A DNA stretch of 64,000 nucleotides. Origin: Sambucus nigra. Lineage: Eukaryota > Streptophyta > Magnoliopsida > Dipsacales > Adoxaceae. A program made the translations under genes and the position numbers. The notes below the pieces were generated by a model. It ran no database searches. It worked only from the letters and a program-made list of their open reading frames with translations, and had not been told where the DNA came from. The stretch covers positions 1,128,001 through 1,192,000 of the forward strand of contig CASBWL010000411.1 in the NCBI GenBank assembly GCA_949130495.1. The letters run 5' to 3'. How positions within the stretch are numbered: the first letter of the stretch is position 1; the number at the start of each line of letters is the position of its first letter. Shown here piece by piece: positions 1 to 12,839 of this stretch.

Positions 1-1886
1 TCTGTTAAGTGTTGCCTTGTGGTATGTGTCCCGCCCTGGTACAAAAATTTATTGCTTTTGGGGGAGATTTTGGAGGACTTATTTGGGAGTCGTAGCAGGA
101 CTCCTGAATATATATATTCCTACTGATTAGTTAGTCATGATGTTGACCAGAAAATTTAAACCTCCAGTCCTCTTTGAAATCTCTTACAATAGTATGGGGA
201 AAATTAACTTTATGGATCTAATGGGAGTGACTCTAGATTCGACACGTTTGACTAGTTTCAAATAGGAAAACATGCATTAGCGTATTTGTGCGTCTGCGCC
301 GAAGTACGTTTGATAGAAATTACGTGGATTTAGGAATTATGTGCGTGCGTGCATGCGCACGCTTGCGCTAAAGTACGTTTGTTTAGAAACAACACGTGCT
401 CGCGTGCGCCAAAGTACATTTGGTAGTTCACGCCATGAATTTTATGACTGAATGGTATTGAATTCAGAACAAAAAGGAAATTGAGATGCTAAATTACAAA
501 TTTTCAAATATTTTTCTGGATCATATTTTGGATAATTCACTGCTATCTTAGGTGGTATCTCCATCAAATACTTTGTTTATGTGTGTTTATCTATGACTGG
601 GTTCTAAATAGTGTGAAATGTTTGAATAGAAAGCTATTATGCACTTCCGATAATTTATTTTTAGAGTATTATATAATACAAAAATAAGAAAAACCGCCTA
701 GGCACCTAGGTGCTACACGGCCACCAACCGTGCACCTACCGATTTTTAGAACCTTGAATATGGTATATAGAAGCAACTGAGCTCTTTTAAAAAGACGTCA
801 ACTTTGTACAAGCACAAAGCTGGATTACTCTTCTATTGTGATACAAATTTAACTTTTTTGATTTCTTTGAATGGGAAAGCCTAACTAAATTATGCCATTT
901 AACTTTTTTTGGGGGGACGGTTGTTAATGTTTTTTTTTCAAAAATGATTTTGGGGATGGGAGGATTGTTTTTTTGAAATCTACTTTAAGCTTCAATTTAT
1001 TTTCTTTATTTATTAGCATTGATTATCTTTGACATTTACATCCATGAAATCTACTTTTTATTTTCTTGTTGTTGCTTGTTTGTAGAGAATTATTATTAAA
1101 TACAAATAATTGAAATTGTTCAAAATGCTGCATCCTTGACCCTGTTAGATATTGCCACTGCTTTTGTTACCTCGTTTACTTTCCCTACTAAGAATACTGC
1201 CACATTGCGATTCTTTTATAGATTTTCAGAGATTTTTTTGCTTAAGATGTCGTTTTTAAGTTTATTGTTACGATAGTAGTTGCTTCTTGAAGTTTTGTTT
1301 TTAATGATCTACTACAAGAAGAGACATAAAGTTAATGATCTAGTCTACTCCCCAACCCAACAAGAGACATAAATTAATGAGTACAAATTATTCTTTTATG
1401 GATGCCAAATTGTGGAGGACTTTTAACGGTCTACTGCAAGAAGAGACATAAAGTTACGCAAACCTTGACCTCCAGAGAAATTCATGATCTAGTCCAGTCC
1501 CCTAGTTCATACTAATTAACTTTCCTTCTTTGTTTATTTCAAAAAACGTTATAATGATACTTACCCAATTCTGTTTTAACCAAAATCATCGTAGTGAACA
1601 TTCACAAATAACTGAGATGGAAGTAATATGACATATTACAGATTCATTTTTCAGGAAAACATGCAGCTACATGCATATCATATGACGTTATGGAGACAAT
1701 TATCCGACAATAATTTGTACTCATTAATTTTATTTCAAGTGAATTCAATAAGTACAAGTTCAATTCTTAGCAATCCCATAAACAAACTACAACAATCCCA
1801 TTTTCAATCTCCCAAAGTTCCTACAAACCCTTAATGGAAAACGTATACAACATGTTATGCTTGTAACTATTTCCCAGATAAACAAT
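1..1886. other. Intergenic DNA, no gene supported
   Basis: I see no supported gene here. The first 130 bases are open in frame 1 and could be the tail of an exon that starts outside the window, but I recognise no family. Positions 285-425 hold about three diverged copies of a unit built around a GCGCC-AAGTACGTTTG core. Around 685-765 there is a short stretch with CCTAGG palindromes ending in TTTTTAGAACCTTG, a decayed relative of the foldback element at 24228-24646. The rest is AT-rich and featureless to my reading. Confidence 0.5.
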
Positions 1887-3071
1887 TTAAAACAGGGAAC
1901 CCTCGAGTTCCAAATATAACCCAACATCAGCTTCATAAACACAACCACCTTTCCCCTTTGAGTCCTTTAAATATTTCACAGTATAAAACTGCACACCAGA
2001 TGCATCCATAGACAACTCCATCACCCTTCCTGAATTCCTATTGTGCTTTTTCTGTGTGGGCTTTATCTTGTGGACCCTGTGGGTATCGATGACATAATTG
2101 ATATCGTAATCATCAGGAAAACCGTTGATATTGCTTATGGTGTGGGTTCCAGAAAATCGTAGGGGCACACTTAACAGATTCCATTTCACCGGTTGGGATG
2201 ATATCTTTATCGATGGGAGTAATGTGGGGCCCAAATACCTGGATCTCATCCGCTACTACATTTCTTCTATCGTGGTCTCCGAGATTCCAATAGGTGTGCT
2301 GGGCTAGATTCATTGGGGTGGCCTTGTTGAGGGTTTTGGCCTTCATTTTATGTGTAGTTTGTATCGTCCGGTGAGAGCATGGGCCATTGTGACAAGAAGA
2401 TCCCCGAGAGATCCTGTATATAACATACCAGGTAGTCGAGATTTACAAACATATATTTATTTTTATTTTTTTGAAAATACTACAACCTAGAGTTATTTTT
2501 TATTTTTTTACACAAATTGGTGCACACGTAGATGAGTATTCTTGTGACATAGTTATATACCATCTGAAGATGATCATAGTACCTATACTCTTGCGTATAA
2601 GTCGTAACATTAAGATTTGAAAACATGTTAGTATGAAGAAATTGAAAAAGGGTTAATAAAAAGGCTCAAATCACCTTCTTCACCATCAACACCGTCACAT
2701 ACTTTTTCACATCTCAAACGATGTCGTTGCATCCTATCTTCCCACCTAGTATCCATATAGGGACACTAATAGAACAAATTAAATTAAAGGTCAACATCAA
2801 AATAAACAGAGAAGCAACATGAAGTTTTTTTGTTTCCTTTTTTATTAAGAAAACAAACTCACAATAAGTGGAGGAGATAAATAAATAACTAAGACAAGAA
2901 TAATGAACCATGAAACATGTTTTTCTTCTCGTTTGGAACTATCATATAAATAGTTCCATTTACGGTAAATTCAGCTCCTCGAATTCGGTTACCAATCCGG
3001 CCTACAATGGCGCATAAATATGAGGTCATTTTGTAAAAAATTGATTGTGTATTAGAATAATTTTTTGTCAA
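1887..3071 (-). pseudogene. Aldose 1-epimerase (galactose mutarotase) pseudogene
   Basis: Aldose 1-epimerase interconverts the alpha and beta anomers of galactose or glucose. Two islands of homology remain. Positions 3071-2935 encode an N-terminal exon remnant with the family pattern AIVGRxxNRIxGAxF followed by VPNEKKNMFHG. Positions 2346-1887 encode the middle of the enzyme: KATPMNLAQHTYWNLG, containing the conserved catalytic-region His, then a DINYVID segment and a GxVYEAxxGLxLE segment. The reading frame shifts near 2150 between the two halves of the second island. The exon joining the islands and the last 60 or so residues of the family are missing, so the gene is broken. The family call rests on several ordered conserved motifs. 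Residual expression cannot be judged from sequence. Confidence 0.8.
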
Positions 3072-3917
3072 TTTTTATAATGGCATCAAGAGTGTTTATC
3101 TTATACTATTAATATATAATTTTACATATATATCCAAAATAGGGCTTAGATGACAATGGCTGTAAATCATCTTGCATGATATAATGAAGAAGGGATATAT
3201 GCATATTGACGACGAACCTTTAGGATACATATAAGCAACCCATTAAGCTTATCAAGTCCTCCGGTTGACTTCTATGAAGCTACTAATTATAATTTGAACC
3301 AAAACCACCTAGGAATATGAACACGTCACACATCTCATAAAACAAATTATAAACCAATCGTATTTTATGTATATTGATAAACCACTTCATCATTAGAATA
3401 CCCTATAATGTGTTACCACGACCGAGGTACTACAATAATGTGTTTTTAACTGAGCTAAAGAATATAGCCAGAACGAAGTGGTCATATCAAATTTCAAATA
3501 AGTTATTTTGAACATCAAGATATTTTACAGCGATCTGTTTTGCTCTAATTTATCTTTTTCTACAATAAAATGCACTAGCCTCCGGACCTTACCTTGCTTC
3601 GCTAGCTGTATTTTGGTTTAATTATGCCATCATGCCTTTTTAATCTTCATGTTTGGGACATGTGCTATTATTACAACTCAGAAGTGTATTTCTCAAATGA
3701 GGGAATGAAATAATCGGCATATCCTTTTTAGGCTGTTAGAATCATCATATCATATAACACTATTTTAGACTAGTTGAACAGAAGATGGTGAAAATTATAA
3801 CTACTTTAACATAACTAATGTGAAAAAGCTAGTCATGTATGTTTTGTTATGGCCCCATAAATTTGATGGGGGCATGCATTATATTGAGAACTTATACCTC
3901 ATTGGACATTCAGTATC
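3072..3917. repeat. Duplicated 3' flank of the receptor-kinase unit (copy A)
   Basis: This non-coding stretch matches 5710-6850 in order, with many substitutions and indels. Shared landmarks are an AATTTTTATAATG-CATC segment at the start (3069 and 5717), a segment around GACTAGTTGAACA-AA (about 3770 and 6690), and one around GAGAACTTATA (3885 and 6809). It shows that the kinase gene was duplicated together with its downstream flank. Confidence 0.7.
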
Positions 3918-5705
3918 TTGCTACCTCGTTAAAATATCCCGATGAACAATAGGTGGGGTGAAATCGTGATGCATATATGATAAAGCATGTGCTACGCTTT
4001 CAAAAATGTTTGCCCTCCTTGTCCAATCTAATTCGACTACTTCAAAATCATCTCTCAGGAGACAAAATAAACTTCCCCTTTCAATGTATCCAAAAATAAG
4101 GGTATAGGCAATAGCCGGAAAGCTTCACAATGTTTCTATGTCTTATATTTAAAAGGACGTGCACCTCGTTCTTAAAACTCTTGTCAAAAGTTGTCTGCTC
4201 TGCTTCCAAACAAAGAAGTTTCTTTAAAGCAACTACGTTGTTCTGCTTTGTATACGCTGCCATAACCGTCGGTGCTAATGCAATATTTGATGTCAATGTC
4301 ACTTGTTGCTTCAATATGTCTTCATATCCAATTCTTACATCATAATTCCATATTGAGCATATATTCCATTCCTCATTGCTTTTTCCTCACTCAGATTTAC
4401 TTTTTGTCTCGTACCGAATATATATGAAAAATCCTAATAGGAAGAAGGTAACAAAAAGGTGGCGGGAAGAAAATTGATGAGGAAATTAACGTCTCTTTTG
4501 TCTTGTTATTAGCCTGGGCATTGTGTGACAAGATGATTGTTGACTCGTATCACAAATGGCAAAGAGCAAGAGTGAATGTGAAAGAAAAACTATTGTAGGA
4601 GAGATATGAGTTCTTTGAGTTTGGAATATTGAAATTTACGACAGGTAGTCTTCCACTCAAAATATATTACTTATAACCAAGTATTCCAAGTCACTGGATT
4701 CGTGTAGCTCCATGGAAAACCCATAATAAATTGGAGACTGATTTAGATCCTGAATACTGCAATATATATGAGTGGGATAGAACCATTGAGGTTTGAATAA
4801 ATATGAAGTGAATGAAGGTAAAATCCCTAAGTTCAGGAGGGATCAAATCAATGATTCGATTTGCAAAGAGGTTAAGAAGGACCAGGATACTCCTCAAATT
4901 AAAAAATGTTGGGTGGGATGGAACCCTCAGTTGACCAACAGATGAAGGTATGACCAATGAGGTAATTAATACTGAGGTCTAGATTAACTAAATGTGTTAG
5001 ATTCCCCAATTCTACAAGGATGCCATGGCCAAGTCGATTTTCAGAGATGTTTAGGTACGAGAACAATTTTAATTTACCAATGTTGGGTGGGATGGAACCA
5101 TTTATATAATTTGAGTTAAGGTACAAAACCCTAAGACCACTCAATTGACCAATAGATGAATGTATAGGTCCAATGATGTAGTTATGACTAAGGACTAAAG
5201 TAGCTAATTTTGTTAGATTCCCCAATTCTGCAGGAGAGACATGGCCGAGTCTATATGTAGAGAAGTTTCAGTATGAAAATAATTTTAATCTACTAATGTT
5301 GGGCGTGATGGAGCCTTCGATATCATTTAAATTAAGGTACAAACCAGTAAGACTGCTCAATTTGCCAATAGATGACGATATAGGGCCAATGCCGTGGTTA
5401 TGACTAAGGACTAGATTAATTAAATTTGTTAGATTCCCCAATTCTGCAGGGAGGAGATGTCTGAGTCGATTTGCAGAGATGTTCAATTCTAGCAACGCTT
5501 TTAATTTGCTAATGCTGAGTGGGATGGAACCCTCAATATTATTTTAATGTGGGGGAAAGTACCGGAGATTGGTCAATTTACAGATACATGAAGGGATGAC
5601 ATAGTTGAGACTAGAGCTAAAGTTGTTTTGGGTTACTTAAATTGCCAAAAAACTAAAGTTGTTTCGAGTTCCTCAATTTCCAAATACATGAAGGGATGAC
5701 ATGGT
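3918..5705 (-). pseudogene. Decayed tandem copy of the LRR receptor-like kinase
   Basis: This is a diverged copy of the gene at 7266-10030. Fragments in family order, read on the minus strand, are leucine-rich repeats (about 5560-4700, several frames), a relic of the transmembrane region (about 4500-4380), the kinase N-lobe with VVALKKLLCLEAEQ and NIRHRNIVKLSGYC (4314-4081), and part of the catalytic loop region (4080-3932). Near 3918-3932 the sequence jumps from kinase subdomain VI straight into DNA matching the downstream flank of the intact gene. The activation segment, the intron and exon 2 have therefore been deleted. Multiple frameshifts and stops separate the fragments, and the signal peptide and N-cap are not found. 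It is a pseudogene by unequal duplication and decay. Confidence 0.9.
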
Positions 5706-7265
5706 TGAGAATATTTTTTTTTTCAATTTTTATAATGTCATCTAGGTGTTCATCTTATACTATCAATATATAATTTTACGAATAAAACGAGTCTATCCGA
5801 AAAGGGGATTAGATGACAATGATTGCAATTAATCTTAAACAATATAACTCAACTCAACTCAACAAAGCATTTTTCCAATATAGCAAAGGAGTATTGCTTA
5901 TTGAGGGGAAACCTTTAGGTTTCATATAGTCAACCCAGTAGGCTTTTCAAATGCTCTGGTTTACTTTTATCAATGGTCGAATTGTTGTTTCAAATCCCGA
6001 GAACTCATCTACCTCTGCTCTACTGCTAAATTAACTACTAATTATAATTTTTAACCAAACGCACCCATGAACATTAACACCAAACATAACTCATCAAAAA
6101 CTGGAGGCAAATTGTGGGCATTATGTATATTGATACAACAACCACTTTATCAATAGAATACCCTATAACATGTTACCCCAAATAAGGTAGTACAATAATG
6201 TATTATTAAATGTACTAAAGAATGAAACCAGAATGAAATATATGCACTAATGAAGGACATAAGGGAAAAAATAATAAATGCTGCCGATGGCACCAAGTTT
6301 ATTCATCAGCACACCATGCACTCTCATTTACGGATAGGTGATAGGCCACATTTAGTTGACAATTTTTTATCGTACAGTATTTTTGAATCATGTTATGGCG
6401 ATACAAAGTAATTGTTGTGGTATTTATTCTGAATATCAAGCTATTTTACGTTGAGCTGAATTCCCTAATTTATCTTTTCTATGAATAAAATGAACTGGTC
6501 TCTGGATCCTACACTGTCTCACTAGCTGTATTTTGGTGTGATTATGCTGTTATGATCTTTTAATTTTCATGTTTGGGATATGTTGTATTAATACAGATGA
6601 TTAGTTTTTTTCTCAAATAAGGGAATGATAAAATCGCCACATCCTTTTTAAGCTGTCAAAAACATCATATCCCATAAAATAATATTTTAGACTAGTTGAA
6701 CACAAATTGATGAAAATCATAACTAGTTCAACATAACTAATGTCAAAAAGCTATTCATGTATGTTTTCTTACGTATCTTCAAAATTTTGATGAGGGCATA
6801 AATTATAATGAGAACTTATAGTTCCCCATTGGACATGAAGTATCTTCATTGATAAATAAGATCTTCAGCCCTTTTCTCACTGTCAATTGTTTTTGTGTTT
6901 GTGTTGTATGCTCCACTTTTAACAAGGTAGAGTAGGTTATTTAACGGTCACGTGTGCTGCTTCACATCACCCAATATAATTCGTCCTCATGAGGGTTTAT
7001 ATATTGAATACATAATCCACAATGTTTTAAAGTCTTACTCAATATGTAAGTTCTTAAGGACAAATTAGCTATTACCAATCGGTAGTGAATTGAATGCTCC
7101 AACTTTAAGACATGGCACAATGGGTATCTTGTATGTCAAAACATATATATTTCCTTTTTTTTGGCAAACTAGAGATGATAACATATAAATTTCTCTATAT
7201 AATAAGAGTTCTTGAATTATTACAACAATATTGATACTTTTCATGTCATATGACTCTCGGCTGCG
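5706..7265. repeat. 3' flank of the intact kinase gene (copy B of the duplicated unit)
   Basis: Non-coding DNA. Positions 5710-6850 match 3069-3917, the flank of the pseudogene copy. Positions 6850-7265 have no counterpart upstream because the other copy is deleted there. I see no other gene in it. Confidence 0.65.
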
Positions 7266-10030
7266 TTAGTGAATGCCACCTTTATCCCTTAGCTGCAATA
7301 GCGAAATTAAATGAAGAGGTTTTGCTAATGGTGTCTTGCAAGCTAGAAACTCTTGAGATACTTTTTGCATTGTTGGGCGAGATTTTGGATCAGAAAGTAA
7401 GCAAGCAAAGGCCAATGCAACAACCAAAACAATGTCCTGTTCAACAAGCCGATTCCTAGGAGGTGAGAGTCGTGGGTCTAAAACATCACTCAACATGAGA
7501 TTTTGATTCGATGACGATGTTAGTGATGATAGAAAATCTCCTGGATGCCTTCCCATTATTATTTCTAATGCCACTGTTCCAAAACTAAAGACATCACATT
7601 TTTCTGTGACAACCATTGTGTAGGCAAGTTCTGCAAAACCAAATAAAATTGTTTACAAATAGTTTCATTAAGCTTATTAAGATAAGGAGATAAAGCTAAT
7701 GTTAGATTTACGTAAAAGACAGATTCACCTGGAGCTATGTATCCATAAGTTCCTGCAATTATAGTTCGGTTGGATGAATCGGGATATAGCAATCTAGCTG
7801 CGCCAAAGTCAGCAACAAACGCCTCCAGTTTGGAGTTTAGAAGAATGTTATTGCTTGAAATATCACGATGAACAATAGGTGGGGTGCAATCGTGATGCAT
7901 ATATGATAAAGCATGTGCTATGCCTTTAATAATGTTTGCCCTCCTAGTCCAATCCAATTCGACAGCTTCAACATCATCTCTCAGGAGACAGAATAAACTG
8001 CCCCTTTCCATGTATTCATAAACAAGGAACATGCTTCGATTGTGCAAACAATAACCGTAAAGCTTCACAATGTTTCTATGCCTTATATTTGATAGCACTT
8101 GCACTTCATTCTCAAAACTCTTGTCAAAAGCTGGCTCCTCTGCTTCCAAGCGATGAAGTTTCTTTAAGGCGACTACTTTGTTGCTGGGCAGTTGTGCTCT
8201 GTATACGCTGCCATAACCACCGGTGCCAATGCAATATCTGATGTCAAAGTCATTTGTTGCTTCAATGATATCTTCATATGCAATTCTTCCATCATAATTC
8301 CATACTGAGCATATATTTCCATTCCTCTTTGCGTTTTCCTCACTCGGAATACTTTTTGTCTTATTTCGAAACAATACGAAACACCCTAGTAGTAAGAAGG
8401 CAATAGAAATAGCGGTTGGAAGCAAAATGACGAGGGAATGAACAAGTCTTTTTTTGTCCTTGCAAGTCAGGGCATTGCGAGACAAGTTGAATGTTGAGTT
8501 GCCGAACATTTTGCAAAAGCTAGGGGGAACTGTTCCAGAAAGACTATTGTAGGAGAGATCCAAATATGCCAAGTTTGGCAAATAAAAAAGCTCAAAGGGT
8601 ATTTTTCCAGTTAAATTATTTCTATTTATTCCTAAATGCTCCAAATATCTGAACTTTTGTAGTTCTTTTGGGATACTTCCACTCAAAAAATTATGAGAGA
8701 GCTCTAGATAATAAAGATTGTATGAATATGTCAAAATTGGTATATATCCTGAAAGTTGGTTCGAGGAAAGATCAAGTGATACAAGTATGGACAACTCGCC
8801 AAGTTCGGGAGGTATAGTGCCAATGATTTGATTTGCAGACAGGTTAAGATACTGTAGGAGAGATAAAGAGCTAATGTTGGGTGGGATGGAATCATTGATA
8901 TTATTTGAATTAAGGTCCAAATTGATAAGACTGGTCAATTGACCAATAGAGGAAGGTATAGGGCCAATGAGATTGTTACGATTAAGGTTTAGATATTGTA
9001 AATTTGTTAGATTGCCCAATTCTAGAGGGATGACATGAGTGAGTCGATTTGTAGAGATGTCTAGTCCTCTCAATTGTTTTAATTTACCAATGTTGGGTGG
9101 GATGGAACCCTCGATATCATTTGAATCAAGGTACAAGAATTGAAGATTAGTCAATCGACACATAGATGGAGGGATGACGTGGTTGAGTTGATTTGTAGAG
9201 ACATCTAGTTCTGTTAAGTTTGTCAATAAACCAATGTTGGGTGGGATGGGACCAACAAGATTATTATAACTGAGATCTAACCTACGCAAATCTGTTAAAT
9301 TCGTTATTTCTGGCGGGATAGAACCATTTATCTGGTTTCTAGAAAGACTCAAAACTATCAAATTTTTAAAATCAGCTGAGAATGAAGGGATTGGACCATG
9401 CAATTTGTTTCCACCCAGGCTGAGAAAGGTCAGATTTGTTAAGGAAGCGAGAGATGAAGGGATTTGACCAGATAAGTTATTGTCACTAAGGTCTAGATAT
9501 TGCAGATTGTTCAACCTCCCAATTTCAAAGGGTATGGAACCACTGATACCATTACGCCAAATGCTGAAGAATGTTAGTTGAGTGAGGTTAGCGAGGGAAA
9601 GAGGTAGCTTACCTGTAAGAGAGTTGTTATAGAGATAGAGGTCTGTGAGTTTTGAAAGCATACCAATTTCGTGCGGAATACTTCCATGAAGCCCACAGCT
9701 CTCAAGAGAGAGGGCTTGAAGGTCTAAAAAGGAAGAAAAGTTCAACTTTCCGAGCTCAAGTCCTATGTGGTATTCATATATTTGTATCGCAGTGACGCGT
9801 CCATCCTCATCGCAATGGACAAATTTCCAATTACAATGACTCGTAGAGTTGTCTACAGGAATTAGTTTCCCCCACCAGCCGCTGCCCAGTAGAGCTTCCG
9901 CCTCTCTTTCTCTTGTTAATGTACCTGATGAATTAGTAGTACCAGTAGCATATGTAAGTGTAACAACTGCCACTGACAGCCATACAAGCATCACTAGTAA
10001 TACAACCTTAATCAAAGACACTAACGCCAT
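7266..10030 (-). CDS. LRR receptor-like serine/threonine kinase, MIK2-like (two exons)
   Basis: A plasma-membrane receptor kinase. Exon 1 is 10030-7729, the intron 7728-7631 (GT...AG), and exon 2 7630-7266. Together they predict 888 residues. I chose the ATG at 10030 because the reading frame upstream of it opens only with a TTG at 10054. In order: a hydrophobic signal peptide (about 1-28), the LRR N-cap with the HCNW motif and paired Cys (about 64-74), some 17 leucine-rich repeats (about 100-516), a transmembrane helix (about 532-554), and the kinase domain. The kinase has the glycine loop GTGGYGSV (602-609), the VALKK lysine (623), HRD (721-723), DFG (741-743) and GTYGYIAPE formed across the splice junction. 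All key catalytic residues are present and it is an RD kinase. The layout and the GRHPG C-lobe motif fit the MIK2-like group (subfamily XII), whose members sense peptides or cell-wall signals. The ligand cannot be inferred. Confidence 0.9.
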
Positions 10031-10063
10031 ATGTGAAGTTCTGATTTTGCTCAACTATTAAAC

Positions 10064-10076
10064 AAGATTATATAGA
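10064..10076 (-). promoter_or_regulatory. Likely TATA box of the receptor kinase gene
   Basis: On the minus strand CTATATAATC lies about 36-45 bases upstream of the chosen ATG at 10030, at a distance that would give a very short 5' leader. It supports the 10030 start but remains a prediction. Confidence 0.4.
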
Positions 10077-10554
10077 AAAAAAAATGGATGTCTGTGAGAT
10101 GGTGTGGACTTTGAGTCAAGTTGATTTGACACATAAACGTAACATACATATAACGTCTGGCTAGCTGTTGAATATATATGTTTCTTCTTGTATATTTTTG
10201 TTTGATAAATTCTAAGGGTATCAAATTAAAATCGTCTTGAAATCACATTACATATGTGACGCGCTGTGATTGTTTATTTCTTATGGATGTGGGTTCGTGC
10301 CAGTGACATTAATCAATCACCGCATGTCACGTAGACAATACGATTTCAATGCGATTTGAAATGACGGTACATGTAGAATTACTCTTGTTTAGATATTTGT
10401 GGATGTTCGGTTAAAATGAATTGTGTTTTGATATTTGTTGATGTTTGTTTAGATACTTGTTTAGATGTTTGTTGATGTTTTTTTTCGAATTTGTGTTATA
10501 TTGTTGGGACAGTTTTTGTTGTGGAATTTTTTTTGCATATTTTTTGAGCAAAAG
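10077..10554. other. Upstream intergenic region of the receptor kinase
   Basis: AT-rich DNA with no gene. Around 10395-10480 a phrase of the GATGTTTGTTTAGATA-TTGT type is repeated in tandem, degenerately. The proximal part is the likely promoter of the kinase gene. Confidence 0.4.
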
Positions 10555-10722
10555 TGTTATTCCGATTGAATTTTTGACATAATATTTTGGAACAAACTGA
10601 TGTGCGAGTTTGCTATTGATTGGTTTTTAGGTCCACGCCGGTGGGACCTAAAAATCAACCAATAATAAACTGACACATCAGTTTGTTCCAAAAAATTATG
10701 TCAAAAATTCAGTCACAATAGA
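10555..10722. mobile_element. Foldback MITE, about 168 bp
   Basis: The two halves are near-perfect inverted repeats of about 78 bases. The left arm runs from TTATTCCGATTGAATTTTTG to GGTTTTTAGGTCC. The right arm starts GGACCTAAAAATCAACC and ends TCAGTCACAATAGA. A spacer of about 8 bases (ACGCCGGT) separates them. No coding capacity. The near-full-length hairpin is typical of a miniature inverted-repeat element. No clear target duplication is visible. Confidence 0.8.
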
Positions 10723-12839
10723 TCCACTCATTTTTGAGTGGACAGTTGTCACTAATTGGATAATGTTCGTATAAATTTGGGTTGCTTTTTTTGTATAATT
10801 TGTTGCTAAGTTTTTTGTACAATAGTTGGTTTTTTTGTACCGGGACATTTGCAACATTGGGGACAAATTCCGGACAATCCATATACAAAAAATTGGGGAC
10901 ACTTTGCGACGAATTACAAACAATTCATGACGGATTTCAGACAGCCGGTGATGAAATAACATAAATAAATGTAGTTAGTTGTATTAAAACAAGTAATAAG
11001 TGAATAAATAAGTAATTAATTGTAATAAATAAGTGAATAAATATAATGAACTACATACAAATATTTACTGCAAAAAAATATTTAATTCCGTAGTTATTTT
11101 CAACCAATTAAGTCAATTTAAAACAATTTTACATAAAAAAAGTTAGAAATCAGTTAAGTTACATTCGACCCGAAATGAAAAATTACATAGTTATTTTAAA
11201 CCAGTTTTAATAGAAATAGTTACAGTTTTAATGAATATAGTAAAAATTACATTTAAAAACATGTCAGTTAATTTACAATTAGTATAGAAATAATAACTGT
11301 TTTAATTAAAAATACATAAAAAAAAAAATTCAACGAATTAAGTTAATAGACAATAGTTATATGTATAGTAATATTGATGTTTTATAAATAGTCTTATTTT
11401 TAAAAATAACAGTTTAAAAGTTTTATTGGAAAATGATGTCTATAAATAACGACTTTTACTAAATAAAAAAATTGTTTCACTTTATATTTTCGTGTTTATT
11501 AAGTTGATATGTATTTAAAAAACTGTATTTAACGACTAACTATTTATTAGGACTGTTTTCACTACATATCGACTATTCGTTTCGTATTAGGGGGATTTTA
11601 CGCACTCTTAAATTTGTGTTAATGGTGTTTTAATCGTCAAGCAAGCAAATATAATACATTCACATGTTGCAGCCAAAGTTACAATCATATAATACATTCA
11701 TAAATATAATAGAACCATTTTTATTTTGTATAATGAAATATGGTATACCCAAAGACAAACACAAACACAAACACAAAACAATGTTTAGTTACTTATGTAA
11801 CCATCGGTTTCATCGATTACATTAGTATGAACTTGCACACAATTGACATTGTTCATAATATTCCTCAATCTGTTTGTTTCCATGTATAATGTAGCGGATG
11901 GAAAATAGATGGGCGATGTTCATGCGTTACTGGGAGGGAATCATTAACGACAAAATTTCGGGAACAAGCTACGAGGATCACTCACACAAGCGTATCGGCC
12001 TGACCCCAACATCCACACATTAATAATTGGTAATACTATACGAAGTTGTATTATATCTGACTATCGACGCTAGGAACAATTCCGTTTCGTTTTTCAGCCT
12101 AAAATTATTCTTTTGTATACCTATAAAATTTATAAATTTATGTATACCTATAAAATTTATGCCATTATGAGAGGATGATAATGACAGGATCTCTATCCGC
12201 TTTGAGTTAGTAAATGATAACACATGGATTTCATGACCAGATTATATCTTTGACAGTTAGCTTTTGTATTAACCAAATTAAATTGTAGTTTTAGTTTATT
12301 TCATACTATCAAGACATACATTGATTCAGTTTTATATCCGTAGAAAATTAATTGAAATGAATTATCTTTCAAGATGCTATAGTTTCAAATGAAAATATCT
12401 ACGGATATTATCTCAATTAATATGGTTGTGTGATCACCAAATCTTATATTTGGGAATTCAACTTTTCATAATTTTATTCTCTATTTTGTTTTTGGGTAAG
12501 ATAATATAAAAATTTCTTTATTTAGATAAGAAAAAAAAAAGATGAGTAGAGAGGTTATTTTTGCTGGAATTTGATCAATAATGCCGCAAATTCTATATGG
12601 TTAAATGAACTTTAAAGAATAAGTATTTAGAGGCATGGTCTATTTCTATACATAACCAACTAATTTGGGATTAATATTCTTTTATAAATATTTCATTTTT
12701 TTTAATAGAAATGGCTTTGCTACAAAATAATGATTTTTTAAAATCAACAAAATAATGAAATTGATTTACAGAATTTGTATTTCACCTCGTCAGCGCATTG
12801 CACAGGGTGAAATCTAGTAATAAGTATAATACTCAGCAC
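10723..12839. other. AT-rich intergenic DNA, possible Helitron 3' end near 12814
   Basis: No gene is supported. Long A/T tracts dominate. At 12783-12818 a GC-richer imperfect palindrome (CACCTCGTCAGCGCATTGC...GGGTG) is followed by AAATCTAGT, which resembles the hairpin plus CTRR-T terminus of a Helitron. No TC 5' terminus or Rep/helicase coding was found, so this is weak. Confidence 0.3.

Noticed and set aside
10696..10964. Opposed 60-88-codon frames near the MITE
   Set aside because: AT-rich chance frames overlapping a foldback element, with no homology.
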